64,000 bases of DNA from Anaerolineaceae bacterium (GTDB lineage Bacteria > Chloroflexota > Anaerolineae > Aggregatilineales > Phototrophicaceae). A program made the translations under genes and the position numbers. This document shows positions 26,093 to 35,198 of this stretch, piece after piece (the stretch's first letter is position 1; the number at the start of each line of letters is the position of its first letter). Under the pieces are notes generated by a model, which was given only the letters and a program-made list of their open reading frames with translations, made no database searches and had not been told where the DNA came from. The stretch covers positions 62,001-126,000 of the forward strand of contig PABP01000009.1 of assembly GCA_002699585.1 (NCBI GenBank), in the 5' to 3' direction.

Positions 26093-27544
26093 ATGACGAC
26101 AGCGATTAACCGTCGTGACAAATATTTCCTGCTCAGCCTGGGGTGTTCCAAGAACACTGTTGATAGCGAGAGTATCGCCCAGGTTTTGGAGCAGCAGGGC
26201 ATGGTCGGCGTCAGCGTACCCGACGAAGCCGAAGTGCTCATCGTCAATACCTGTGGCTTTATTGATACCGCCAAGCAAGAGAGCGTCGATATGCTGCGCC
26301 AACTGGTGGACCTCAAGCAGGACCATCAAATGGTGATTGCGGCAGGCTGTCTGTCGCAGCGCTATGGCGAAACGCTCGTGCAGGATATTCCGGGCCTGGA
26401 TGGCGTCATCGGCACGCGCCGCTGGATGGATATTTTTGATCTGGTGACGCGCTTGCGTGACCGTAAACATCCGCAGCCGCTATATCATCTGCCGACCGAT
26501 GCCAAAGTCGTCGGCCTGGATGAGCGCGGTGTTTTGCGTGCCAGCATCCAGGGGGCCAGTGCCTATCTCAAAATTGCCGATGGCTGCCGCCGCCCGTGTG
26601 CTTTCTGTGCCATTCCGACCATTAAAGGCACCGCCGTCAGCCGTCCAATCGAGAGTATCGTCGCAGAAGCCGTACGCTTGCAGGATCTGGGCGTCAAAGA
26701 GTTGATGCTTATCGCTCAGGATACGACCGACTATGGTTATGACCTGGGCATGAAAGACGGTCTTGCTCATCTGCTGGATGCGCTCTGCGAAGCCGCGCCG
26801 GATATTCCCTGGATACGTATCATGTACGCTTATCCCGGTTACGTCACCGAGCGCCTGATGGAGACAATGGCCAAGCATAAGCAAGTGCTGCCGTACCTGG
26901 ATATTCCCTTGCAGCATGGCAACCGCGAAGTGCTCAAACGCATGAAGCGTCCGGCCAAAATCGAATGGGTATACGACACCATCGGCAAGCTGCGTACCAT
27001 GCTGCCGGAACTGGCTGTCCGTACGACGTTTATCGTTGGCTACCCTGGCGAAACAGATGAGGAATTCGCGGGCTTGGTGCAGTTTGTCAAAGATTTGCAG
27101 TTCGACCGCGTGGGGGCCTTTACCTACAGCTACGAAGTTGGGACGCCCAGCGCGACCCTGGCCAATCAGGTCGATGACGACGTAAAGCAGGCACGCTATG
27201 AACAACTCATGGCGGTGCAGCAGAACATCAGCCTTGCCAAAAACCAGTCCTTCGTCGGCAAAACGCTCGATATTCTGGTCGAAGGGCACGGCAATGCGGA
27301 AGACGAAGATGGCAACCCGATGGATCAGGTCATCAGCCTGGGGCGCAGTTATCGTGATGCCCCTGAAATCGATGGTTATGTGCTGGTCGAGGGTGAACTG
27401 CCACCTGGGGAAATCGTCCCCGTGCGCATTACGGGTGCGACGACTTACGATCTGCTGGCTACAGTAGACCTCAACCAACCGCAGGTCATTCAGCCGGGGC
27501 AGGTCTTCGGCGAGGGCATGATTGACCTGAGCAACATCAACTAG
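26093..27544 (+). CDS. rimO: Ribosomal protein S12 methylthiotransferase RimO
   Basis: A 483-residue radical-SAM enzyme that adds a methylthio group to an aspartate of ribosomal protein S12. The N-terminal UPF0004 domain has LGCSKNTVDSE, NTCGFIDTAKQES and AAGCLSQRY, whose Cys bind the auxiliary cluster. The radical-SAM motif is DGCRRPCAFCAIP (C-x3-C-x2-C). A TRAM domain ends the protein. LGCSKN and the spacing separate it from MiaB. The frame opens 15 codons earlier at 26048, but a TATACT box at 26039-26044 would place the transcript start there, favouring the ATG at 26093. Confidence 0.94.
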   Translation: MTTAINRRDKYFLLSLGCSKNTVDSESIAQVLEQQGMVGVSVPDEAEVLIVNTCGFIDTAKQESVDMLRQLVDLKQDHQMVIAAGCLSQRYGETLVQDIPGLDGVIGTRRWMDIFDLVTRLRDRKHPQPLYHLPTDAKVVGLDERGVLRASIQGASAYLKIADGCRRPCAFCAIPTIKGTAVSRPIESIVAEAVRLQDLGVKELMLIAQDTTDYGYDLGMKDGLAHLLDALCEAAPDIPWIRIMYAYPGYVTERLMETMAKHKQVLPYLDIPLQHGNREVLKRMKRPAKIEWVYDTIGKLRTMLPELAVRTTFIVGYPGETDEEFAGLVQFVKDLQFDRVGAFTYSYEVGTPSATLANQVDDDVKQARYEQLMAVQQNISLAKNQSFVGKTLDILVEGHGNAEDEDGNPMDQVISLGRSYRDAPEIDGYVLVEGELPPGEIVPVRITGATTYDLLATVDLNQPQVIQPGQVFGEGMIDLSNIN

Positions 27545-27566
27545 CCATTCGTCCGTCACACAATCA

Positions 27567-27601
27567 AAAAAGGGGATGCCCATCGTGAGCATCCCCTTTT
27601 T
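27567..27601. terminator. Bidirectional Rho-independent terminator
   Basis: Perfect 13-bp arms AAAAAGGGGATGC (27567-27579) and GCATCCCCTTTTT (27589-27601) between convergent rimO and the SH3 protein gene. Confidence 0.92.
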
Positions 27602-27630
27602 GTATTCTGAAAATTGTCTTTTCGGCTGGT

Positions 27631-28404
27631 TTAGTCGGCTGGTGCCAGCCAGTAAAGATCGCTGCCCCAGATGCTGACGCGCTGGCTTTCCGATGCCCAA
27701 CCTTCTTTGCCATCGGCATACTTGATCTTATACCAGGTCAACGGGCCGTATCCGGCGCAGATGGGGCCATCGGTTACTTCAAACGTAGCGCCATTCCCGT
27801 AAACGGCAATCGGGTTGCCTGCTGGGACATCGCGCAGCGTGCTATACGCGCGGGCGACAACACCTGTATCACCTACGGCCAGCACCGGTGGCAAAGAAGC
27901 AGCACATGGCGGCTCCGAGGTGGGTGGTGTCGTTGGCTCCGGTGTTGGGGTTTCAGTTTCTGGTGTTGGCGTTTCAGTTTCTGGTGTTGGCGTTTCCGTC
28001 TCCGGTGTTGGGGTGGTTGGAGTTGGTGTCACAGCCGTAACAGGCTCCAGCCAGTATAGATTGCTGCCCCATTCGCTGGCGACCTGGCTTTCGTTGGCCC
28101 AACCGACCAGTCCGTCGCCAAAGTCGATCTGGACATAGAGCAGGTTATTGGCACAGACAGCCTCGCCAACGACGGTGAACACGCTGCCGTAGGCTTTATA
28201 GGCAATCGGGATGCCGGCAGGGGCGTTACGTAGTGTGCTGAATTCGCGCGCTACCCGTCCCTGATCGCCGACTTCAAAGCGCGATTCTAATGAGCCTGGG
28301 CAGGTTGTAGAAACCGTTCCTGCGGCAAAAACGACGCTTACAGCCGTCAAGAGGGTAAGCAGGACAAGAAGAAATACCAATGGTCTTAACTGTGGTCGAT
28401 TCAT
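27631..28404 (-). CDS. Secreted protein with two bacterial SH3-like domains
   Basis: 257 residues. A signal peptide (PLVFLLVLLTLLTAVSVVFA) is followed by two copies of a ~75-residue SH3-like module, recognisable by VGDQGRVAREFSTLRNAPAG and VGDTGVVARAYSTLRDVPAG and by their ends GWANESQVASEWGSNLYWL and GWASESQRVSIWGSDLYWL. A linker of three TPETETP units separates them. Each module has a Cys pair (TTCPGS and VCANN; PPCAAS and ICAGY) that could form disulphides. Such modules bind peptidoglycan or other wall glycans. No catalytic domain, so probably an adaptor or wall-binding protein. Confidence 0.85.
   Translation of the reverse strand: MNRPQLRPLVFLLVLLTLLTAVSVVFAAGTVSTTCPGSLESRFEVGDQGRVAREFSTLRNAPAGIPIAYKAYGSVFTVVGEAVCANNLLYVQIDFGDGLVGWANESQVASEWGSNLYWLEPVTAVTPTPTTPTPETETPTPETETPTPETETPTPEPTTPPTSEPPCAASLPPVLAVGDTGVVARAYSTLRDVPAGNPIAVYGNGATFEVTDGPICAGYGPLTWYKIKYADGKEGWASESQRVSIWGSDLYWLAPAD
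27945..28010. repeat. 21-bp tandem repeats coding the TPETETP linker
   Basis: Three near-identical units built on GTTTCAGTTTCTGGTGTTGGC encode PTPETET on the minus strand. The last unit differs by a few bases. Confidence 0.8.
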
Positions 28405-28549
28405 AGCAAGTTCCCCAAATTATCTATTTCTATGATTGAAGTAGCGCTTCGAACAACACACATTAACAACAGGCATACCACACCCTACAACCTGTGGTTG
28501 TATAACGATAGTGTAATATAGTTTGTCATAACGCGCAAAGGAAATGGGG

Positions 28550-29521
28550 CTATGCATCGTTTTCTGGTGTATTGCGATATGAGGCTCTTGACTTGACCAT
28601 CGGCTTATCGCGCCGGATCGTAAATTGGTCAAAGTCGCGCACGAGGTGGACTTCTGGGAAGATAGCACGCGCTTCGTTGAGCATGTCACGTTCACGGTAG
28701 CGTCGGGAGACATGCGTTACCAGCAAGTTGCGCACATTAGCGTTCCTGGCGATTTCTGCTCCCTGGCGGATCGTCAAATGGCCGAAGCGACGGGCCATGT
28801 CTGCTTCTTCGTGGAGGAATGTTCCCTCAATGACCAGTGCGTCGGCATCCTGGACATGCGGTAGCAGCGGCTCAATGCGGCCCACATCTCCTGTAAAAAC
28901 CACTTTCACGCCGGGGATCGTCTCTCCGAGGACCTCTTCTGGCTGGATGACGCTGCCATCAGCCAGTGTCACCGCCTGTCCTTGCACCAGACGTCCACGT
29001 TCTGGTCCGAAGGGCACACCTAGCGCATCGGCTTTTTCTGCAAGGAACGGGCGATGGTCATCTTCTTTGAAGATATAGCCGTAGCAATCTGGCCCACGAT
29101 GTACTACCGGGAAAGCGGTCACTGTGAACTTTTTGCCTCGATAAAAGATGCCCGGTTCGACTGGCTTAAGATGTACCGGAACAGGCGTTTGCTGATTAGG
29201 GAACACCACCCCATACAGTAGACTTTCCACACGTTGCAAGGTCGTTTTACCGCCCCAGATGGTAAAGTCGTCGATGGTTTCCCAGCGGGTGAAAGTTGAT
29301 ACCAGCCCACCCAGGCCCAGAATATGATCGAGGTGGCCGTGCGTCAGCATGATGTGATTTAGCTTCTTAAAGCCGATGCCGCTGCGTAAAATCTGGCGCT
29401 GGGTGCCTTCGCCGCAATCGACCAGAAAGCGATCTTCGCCAGCCAGTACTGCCGCCGCCGATAGCCCCCGGTGGATAGATGGCGCGGACGCCGAGGTTCC
29501 CAGAAAGACAATATCAAACAT
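28550..29521 (-). CDS. rnz: Ribonuclease Z (tRNA 3' processing)
   Basis: A 323-residue metallo-beta-lactamase fold enzyme that trims tRNA 3' trailers. The zinc site motif THGHLDH gives H61, H63, D65 and H66; further ligands lie in PVVHRGPDCYG, VVFTGDVG and LLVTHVSRRY. The start MFDIVFLGTSASAPS is the usual one. The exosite arm region around 150-190 is present, consistent with a true RNase Z. The upstream GT-C gene ends 46 bases before it, so they may be co-transcribed. Confidence 0.93.
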   Translation of the reverse strand: MFDIVFLGTSASAPSIHRGLSAAAVLAGEDRFLVDCGEGTQRQILRSGIGFKKLNHIMLTHGHLDHILGLGGLVSTFTRWETIDDFTIWGGKTTLQRVESLLYGVVFPNQQTPVPVHLKPVEPGIFYRGKKFTVTAFPVVHRGPDCYGYIFKEDDHRPFLAEKADALGVPFGPERGRLVQGQAVTLADGSVIQPEEVLGETIPGVKVVFTGDVGRIEPLLPHVQDADALVIEGTFLHEEADMARRFGHLTIRQGAEIARNANVRNLLVTHVSRRYRERDMLNEARAIFPEVHLVRDFDQFTIRRDKPMVKSRASYRNTPENDA

Positions 29522-29567
29522 GAATGGTCCTAATGTGTTTCGATTAACTCAAGATTGCTCTATGCCA

Positions 29568-31580
29568 TCATCGATTGGATAGGACGTTGATGTTATAGAG
29601 GATCAGGCTGTTGCTCTGTGGTTCGTCGTCTAGCAGGGCGTCCAGGCGTAGGCGTGATGTCCACTGGTAGGCGCCCACCGACAGGGTGTATGTCCCGTCG
29701 GAAATGGCCTCTGGCAGTTCGATGAACGTCACCTGGGCGACGATGTCACGCTCGCGTAGGCGGCCCGCATCCATGCTTAGCTCGTCGCGCTGGGCCACAA
29801 TAGTCACTGGATCGCTCAAGATGTGGTTGAAGAAAGTCAGATCTGGTGGAATCACACCTTCGATGCGCCAGTAATTGGTCACAGCGACGGTGTCCCCCGG
29901 CTGATAAACGGGTAGCTCATTGGATTCATAGCCCAACCAGGTAACGTTGCCCCCGAACCGAATTGGCGGTGGCGTCCACTGGCCATCGGGCGCGTTAAAG
30001 CGCGCCGGGGAAATCGTCACAAATTTGCCCATTTCATCAGCGACTGTCTGCTGGATGTCCATATCAATGACCGAGTTTTCTGGCAGGTTGGGGTCCAGCA
30101 GTGGGCGACCGATGCGCAGCCAGTTGGCAATGCTCGGATGAATCCTGAACACCTCATTTTCTCCGGCGACAATCACTTGCTGATGCCCACCGCCATCGGC
30201 GAAGACCAATGATTGGCGACAGTCAACGAAGCGGACGTCGCTGGTGGGTCGGTTCATCATCAACAGGACAAGTTGCGTGTTGTTGAGCCGCCTATAGCGC
30301 GTGAAGTCATCATAGCGCTGGTGACAGATGACTGTTGGCAGCGTGCCCGCTGTCTGGTCGATATGTAGCGCCAGATGGCCCAGGTCACTCTGGTATGCGA
30401 CTTGCATATCTTCGTTTTGCGGCCATACCGTGAACAGATCATAGGCTGTCCAGATAGCATTACCGAGGATGAGTCCTACCAGCCCAACCACAGCCAACCG
30501 TTGATAAAGTGGTCGTCGCAGCCAGCCGATGACGATCTGCACGCCCAACCCAAAGCACAGTGCAATCGGCGGCAGCAGCACGCTCATCGCCAGGAAGTTG
30601 GGCGGCGCTACAGCGATGAACCCGGTTGGGATCATGAAGATCAGCATGATGAGCAGGACCGCATAACGCGGTTGTCGCCAGTTGCGGATACAGGCGATCA
30701 GGCCGATTAGCGCCAATATCGAGCTAATGGGGCCGATGAGCGGACGCCCTGGTATGTTAAAGGCCGGGTTCAAGTCACCCTGGATGCCGATGCCCAGGAA
30801 TCCCGTCCACATCGAGCGCAGCAGACCGGTGCTTGACTCGAACAAACGCGACCCGGCGGCAAGGTCCGGCAAATTGATGCTGGAGAGCAAATAGGGCGTC
30901 ACCAGGATGAAGATGATTAAAATCGAAAAGCCGATGTAACTCAGGCGGCGCGTGGAAAGAGGACGCTCCGTGAGGATGATGTACGTAATGAAGGTCATCG
31001 CCCCCAGGACGATCATCAGGCTGGCGGCATGTAAATAAAAACTCATGCCCAGCAGCGCGCCCAACACGGCAAACGAAGTGATATTGGTACTTTCCGTGGT
31101 GTAACGGCGATAAACAGGCAGTGCCCGTGCCAGGACCAGCATTACCGCAACCACCAGCAGCGGCAAAAATGCCTGGATGACGATCAGCCGCGCCAACAGT
31201 GAAGCCCATAGCATCACAGCCAGCAAGGCCATCGCTGACAGACCCGCCACACGTCCAAACAGGCGTACACCTGTCGTATAGACCAGCGTCAGCATAACGA
31301 TATTGGCCAGCACGGACATCATTCGATAGCCGATAGAGCCGGTACCTGTGCCCAACCGGGTGAAGGCCAGCGCCGTGTAATACAAATTCTCGCGCGCGTC
31401 ACCGCCGCCGACTGGATAAAATACGCGAATATCCCCGGCGCGCACGGTATCGCTCAGGCGCAAAGTGAGTACTTCCTCTGCATGCAAGCCGATGGGCACG
31501 GTGGTTAGCTCCCACATACGCAAGCCCGTCGCCAGCAGCAGAATCAGTACCGCAATTGCATAACTTACCCGGCTAGACAA
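29568..31580 (-). CDS. Large GT-C type membrane protein with C-terminal beta domain
   Basis: 670 residues. The first ~400 hold about 11 membrane segments; the first loop has the acidic pair in LHAEEVLTLRL, as in GT-C glycosyltransferases of the ArnT/PMT group. The C-terminal ~250 residues are soluble, with a beta-sandwich-like part (TWLGYESNELPVYQPGDTVA, then DGTYTLSVGAYQW) probably outside the cell. The start is TTG at 31580, supported by GGAAGG upstream and the lack of any nearby ATG. It lies downstream of the CopD-like and glycosidase genes on the same strand. Donor and acceptor are unknown. Confidence 0.75.
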   Translation of the reverse strand: MSSRVSYAIAVLILLLATGLRMWELTTVPIGLHAEEVLTLRLSDTVRAGDIRVFYPVGGGDARENLYYTALAFTRLGTGTGSIGYRMMSVLANIVMLTLVYTTGVRLFGRVAGLSAMALLAVMLWASLLARLIVIQAFLPLLVVAVMLVLARALPVYRRYTTESTNITSFAVLGALLGMSFYLHAASLMIVLGAMTFITYIILTERPLSTRRLSYIGFSILIIFILVTPYLLSSINLPDLAAGSRLFESSTGLLRSMWTGFLGIGIQGDLNPAFNIPGRPLIGPISSILALIGLIACIRNWRQPRYAVLLIMLIFMIPTGFIAVAPPNFLAMSVLLPPIALCFGLGVQIVIGWLRRPLYQRLAVVGLVGLILGNAIWTAYDLFTVWPQNEDMQVAYQSDLGHLALHIDQTAGTLPTVICHQRYDDFTRYRRLNNTQLVLLMMNRPTSDVRFVDCRQSLVFADGGGHQQVIVAGENEVFRIHPSIANWLRIGRPLLDPNLPENSVIDMDIQQTVADEMGKFVTISPARFNAPDGQWTPPPIRFGGNVTWLGYESNELPVYQPGDTVAVTNYWRIEGVIPPDLTFFNHILSDPVTIVAQRDELSMDAGRLRERDIVAQVTFIELPEAISDGTYTLSVGAYQWTSRLRLDALLDDEPQSNSLILYNINVLSNR

Positions 31581-31708
31581 AAAATGGTCCTTCCAAAAAG
31601 TGCACTAGGAGCATGATGCCCTCAGTACCGAATATCTCGTAATAGCTTCGCTATGTTACCATCGCAGGCAGCAATGTGCATCAGCCAGTGATAACTGCTT
31701 CAACTTGG

Positions 31709-32215
31709 TCAGATCGCTGTTGCCCATGCACTGAACCCCAGCACACACATGCCCAAAATGACGTTCAGCCATGTTAAACGGACCTCCCGCTGGCGTAGCT
31801 TGGCCCATTCCTCGGCATTGCCTTTATTGCGTTCTAAAAGCATGGTGGTGCGTTCTAAAGAGGGGACGACGCCATATTGCAGCAGCCACCCACTGAGCGC
31901 CATCAGCACGATGGTGAGGTGCTTGGCCAGCATGACCCGGCTCCATTCATTGTCGAAGGTCATGATGCCATCGTAACTGGGGTCGGCAGTCATCTGGAAC
32001 AGGCCGGTGACGATCAGCACACCCAGGCTGATGTTGCTGATGGGATAAAAGCGCTTACGCAAGCGCGTCAGCAGGCTGTACAGCGAGGGCGTATTTTCCA
32101 GCACGCGCCGCATTTCCGGCCATACCAGCAGGGCCGTTATGAGCAAACCACCGATCCAGATGACGGTTGCAGATAGGTGAAAAAATAGACTAAGGGCAAG
32201 TTCTGGGTGGCTCAT
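31709..32215 (-). CDS. CopD-like four-helix membrane protein
   Basis: 168 residues with four hydrophobic segments. LFFHLSATVIWIGGLLITAL, GVLIVTGLF and MLAKHLTIVLMAL match the CopD/DUF2269-type fold, in which conserved His residues bind heme or metal; His in FHLS and KHLT are visible. I chose ATG 32215 with GGAG 10 bases upstream; a GTG at 32245 is possible. Its start overlaps the end of the upstream glycosidase gene by 26 bases, so it belongs to that operon. Confidence 0.7.
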   Translation of the reverse strand: MSHPELALSLFFHLSATVIWIGGLLITALLVWPEMRRVLENTPSLYSLLTRLRKRFYPISNISLGVLIVTGLFQMTADPSYDGIMTFDNEWSRVMLAKHLTIVLMALSGWLLQYGVVPSLERTTMLLERNKGNAEEWAKLRQREVRLTWLNVILGMCVLGFSAWATAI

Positions 32216-33398
32216 TACCTGTAAACTCCGGGTGTCCTGGGTCACGATAGGGCAATGTTACCGTATCGCAGGTTTTAGGCATACGGGCAACCGCGAAAAA
32301 GGCCGGACGGGTGCGGCCATCCGGGGCCACCAATGCCCACCAGCTTTCTTCGTCGGCTTCGGTCCAGGTGGGGTCCGGTAGATAGATGAGCGTCATCAGG
32401 CCGACCCACGGCGACCAGTTCTCAAGGGCGTATTCATAGGCCGCGACGATATTTTCCGCTTGTTCGTCTTCGCTCACACTGAACCAACTATAGGCCGGGT
32501 CGAGTGTGTCCGTCGTCCAGCCCATTTCTAAGATGGCCATCTGTCGGGCAGCATCGCCGTTGGCGACCATGATCTTGCGTAGGTCTTCCACACGCCGGAA
32601 GCTGGCCCAGCGACCGTTGCCATCTTGTTCGGCATCATCCGGGCCGTAACTGGGCACGTTGTAGCCTGGTGCATGTGCGCCGACGACATCCACATATTGC
32701 TGGAAGTCGGCATCGTACATGGCTTGCAAATATAGATCATCGCGTTGGGCGGATGCATCGTCATTACCCGTTGGCGATAGCCCCGCTGAGATGATGATCG
32801 CTGCCGGGTCCGCTTGCTGGATAGCCTCGCTGCATGCTGCCAGCATCTCGACATAGGCGGCTGCATTAGGAACTTGTTCGCCCCATTCTCGCGCCAGGTT
32901 GGGTTCGTTCCATACTTGGTACGCCTGAATGCGGCCTACATAGCGCTCCGCGACCGTGCCGCAGTAATTGGCGAAATCGGCGATGTTATCGGGCGGGCCG
33001 TCATGCGCATCGCTATCTTGGCTGCTAATAGCCCAATCGGGCGTCAGGCCGAGGCGTGCTACCAGATGTAGCTCGCGCCGTTCGACGCGGTCCACGACCA
33101 GATCAGCCCGGTCGAAGTGCCATTCGCCCGGTTCCGGCTCCATATCGCGCCAGGAAAAAATCTGCTTGACCGTGTTGAATCCCAACATGCGCACCCAATC
33201 CAGATGCGTGCCCACCTGACCTTCATCCCACCAGACGAAGGTATGCAGCGCATACGTTAGCGAGGGAAAAGGTGGGTCGGTGATGGCATCCCCACGGAAC
33301 GGATCGCTTGGTTGTTGGCTGAGTAGGGCCGCAGCCGTCAGTGCAATCGCACCCACGCCGCTGACGATACCTGCCCATAAGCGTTTGGATCGGGTCAT
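32190..33398 (-). CDS. Surface GH-A type glycosidase, array member 4
   Basis: 402 residues: a single N-terminal membrane anchor or signal (WAGIVSGVGAIALTAAALL) and one TIM-barrel domain of glycoside hydrolase clan A. The acid/base Glu is in YQVWNEPNLAREW and the likely nucleophile Glu in MAILEMGWTT. It is the most divergent of four paralogous tandem genes and lacks the shared C-terminal end. Clan assignment is from the two Glu motifs and overall barrel pattern; family number and substrate cannot be given. Probably acts on surface or environmental polysaccharide. Confidence 0.8.
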   Translation of the reverse strand: MTRSKRLWAGIVSGVGAIALTAAALLSQQPSDPFRGDAITDPPFPSLTYALHTFVWWDEGQVGTHLDWVRMLGFNTVKQIFSWRDMEPEPGEWHFDRADLVVDRVERRELHLVARLGLTPDWAISSQDSDAHDGPPDNIADFANYCGTVAERYVGRIQAYQVWNEPNLAREWGEQVPNAAAYVEMLAACSEAIQQADPAAIIISAGLSPTGNDDASAQRDDLYLQAMYDADFQQYVDVVGAHAPGYNVPSYGPDDAEQDGNGRWASFRRVEDLRKIMVANGDAARQMAILEMGWTTDTLDPAYSWFSVSEDEQAENIVAAYEYALENWSPWVGLMTLIYLPDPTWTEADEESWWALVAPDGRTRPAFFAVARMPKTCDTVTLPYRDPGHPEFTGNEPPRTCP

Positions 33399-33469
33399 AA
33401 ACTGGACTCAGGAAATGGTGTGTATATCTGTCCCAAATGGGAAGATTGAGCAATCTCTGATGCGTCCCA

Positions 33470-33512
33470 GACCCCCATCCTCGGTCCTTCCCACGAAGGA
33501 GGAAGGATGCCT
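33470..33512. repeat. Interspersed palindromic repeat, copy B
   Basis: CCCCCATCCTCGGTCCTTCC, a short centre, and GGAAGGATGCCT. It matches copy A at 15517-15557 with changes only in the loop region, as expected for a mobile or REP-like element. Confidence 0.75.
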
Positions 33513-33540
33513 TTCTTATGAACATGCTGTACACAAGTCC

Positions 33541-33561
33541 CCTCTCCTACGGGGAGGGGAT
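33541..33561. repeat. CCCCTCTCC/GGGGAGGGG hairpin
   Basis: CCCCTCTCC (33541-33549) and GGGGAGGGG (33553-33561) around a TAC loop, followed by ATTTAGGCGTGGGGTTC. It lies 28 bases from copy B; together they fill much of the 302-base gap 33399-33700, which otherwise contains no gene. Confidence 0.65.
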
Positions 33562-33645
33562 TTAGGCGTGGGGTTCGGGATAGGAGGCTAAACTGCATTT
33601 GATACAGGCCTTCTAAATCGTGTGCTTTGATCATGTGACTACAAA

Positions 33646-33671
33646 GGGCACACCCATGCTGGCGTGTGCCC
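33646..33671 (-). terminator. Hairpin after array member 3
   Basis: GGGCACAC and GTGTGCCC arms with a 10-base loop; read on the minus strand it is followed by TTTGT. A weak Rho-independent terminator just past the stop at 33701. Confidence 0.6.
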
Positions 33672-33700
33672 CCAAGTTACTATCTATGCTGAAACCAGCT

Positions 33701-35152
33701 TTAGCCGCCGGACTGCATCCGCTGGTTATAGGCGGATTGCCATGAGCGCACAGCATCATAGGCCGGGCGGAACTGGAAGTTGGGGCCAATGAGCGAGTAG
33801 GGCACGTTGTCGTTATCGGGTGCCCAACCAGCCTGTGGCGCATAGTTGAAGTTCCAGATGATGCCCAGGCGCACCCAACCGTATTCGTCCATCATTGTCA
33901 TGGCTTCCGGGATCCACTGCGCTTGTTCTTCCAGGGTGTTATCCAGCGCGAAACCGAAGCCATCCGGCACGCCTTCCAGGTCTTCGCCAACAGCCCAGCC
34001 GAACTCTGTTACGCACAGCGGGATGTCATAGTTAGCTGCCACGATGCGGTTGCGATAGCCTTCTAGCGTACTACGGAAGCTCCAGCTATGGTGCGGATTG
34101 TCATATGGCCCGCGGAACTGCGCAGTCGGATCGTTGACCACCTGATCGTAAGCTTCGCTGGGGCCAATGTTAAAGCCATTGACATGCGAACCCACGCAGT
34201 CAGTGACATCCAGCAAACCTGCTGAAATCATCTGCTCCAGATAAACGAAGTCATCAACGGCCATCACACCATCGTTGATGCCCGTCTGTGACAGGGCACC
34301 ACTGATAATGATGATATTCGGGTCTATGGCTTTGACCGCGTTATAGGTTTGACGCAGCATCTCGACGTAGTTAGTCGCACTCAGGCCGCCGGTCGATGTC
34401 CATTCGCGGTCGAGGTTCTGCTCATTCCAGACCTCGATGGCGTGGACCTGGCCGGGGTAACGCTGAACGATACTGGTCACGAAGTTGACATAAGCGCTGA
34501 TGTCGGCAGGTGGGCCTTCGCGCCCCAGCTCGACACCCGGTTCACGCGCCCAATCCGGCGCCGTGACGATGCTCAGGGCCATCTTCAAGCCCAGGTGCTG
34601 GGCACTGGGCATCACGAAGTCGAGGATTGCATAGTCGATTTGGCCCGGTTCGCGTTCGAAGTCTTCCCAACGCACCTGCTGCTTGACCCAGGGCAGGCCC
34701 AGGTCGTCGGCTACCGAACGATAAAAACCGTCCTGGTTATCGGGGTTAAAGTCCAGACTGTACTGCACCTGGATCCCCGCTTCAAAGTGATCGACATCCA
34801 CGGGTGGCACGGTTGGCTCCGGTGTGGGGGTGCTTTCCGGCGCGGCCTGGGCCACTTCGACAGGTTCGTTGGTCGCTTCAACTGGGGCTTCAATGACGGC
34901 CTCTGTGGGGGCTTCTGTAGGTACAGCCGTATCAGCCGGGGTGATGCTCGGCTGGACCAGCACAACATCGCTGTTGTTCTGTGGTGGCAGCGCGACATTT
35001 TCTGACGCGCCCAGGCCCGTCACAAGGGGATAGGCGAAGTAGATCGCAATAAACGTAGCGAAGCCCATCGCCAGTGTGACGAACGTCCATACGAGGATGA
35101 ACCCGCGCAGACGTTTGCGCGTCCGGGTTTGTGGCGAAATGGTGGCAGTCAT
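33701..35152 (-). CDS. Surface GH-A type glycosidase, array member 3
   Basis: 483 residues: basic N-terminus, one membrane anchor (about 18-45), a ~70-residue Pro/Glu/Thr linker, then a TIM-barrel domain. The acid/base motif is IEVWNEQNLDREW, with Gln where the other copies have Pro; the nucleophile motif is LCVTEFGWAVGED. TAGGAG lies 9 bases before the ATG. Its start is 46 bases after the stop of the next upstream paralogue, so the array is probably one transcript here. Anchored outside the cell with the barrel held away from the membrane. Confidence 0.83.
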   Translation of the reverse strand: MTATISPQTRTRKRLRGFILVWTFVTLAMGFATFIAIYFAYPLVTGLGASENVALPPQNNSDVVLVQPSITPADTAVPTEAPTEAVIEAPVEATNEPVEVAQAAPESTPTPEPTVPPVDVDHFEAGIQVQYSLDFNPDNQDGFYRSVADDLGLPWVKQQVRWEDFEREPGQIDYAILDFVMPSAQHLGLKMALSIVTAPDWAREPGVELGREGPPADISAYVNFVTSIVQRYPGQVHAIEVWNEQNLDREWTSTGGLSATNYVEMLRQTYNAVKAIDPNIIIISGALSQTGINDGVMAVDDFVYLEQMISAGLLDVTDCVGSHVNGFNIGPSEAYDQVVNDPTAQFRGPYDNPHHSWSFRSTLEGYRNRIVAANYDIPLCVTEFGWAVGEDLEGVPDGFGFALDNTLEEQAQWIPEAMTMMDEYGWVRLGIIWNFNYAPQAGWAPDNDNVPYSLIGPNFQFRPAYDAVRSWQSAYNQRMQSGG

Positions 35153-35198
35153 AGTGCTGTCTCCTAAGCTTAACGATCAGATGGGTACGATCAGAGTA

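Noticed and set aside
26480-27700. 406-codon minus-strand frame
   Set aside because: Antisense to rimO, running over the rimO terminator; a by-product of the codon pattern.
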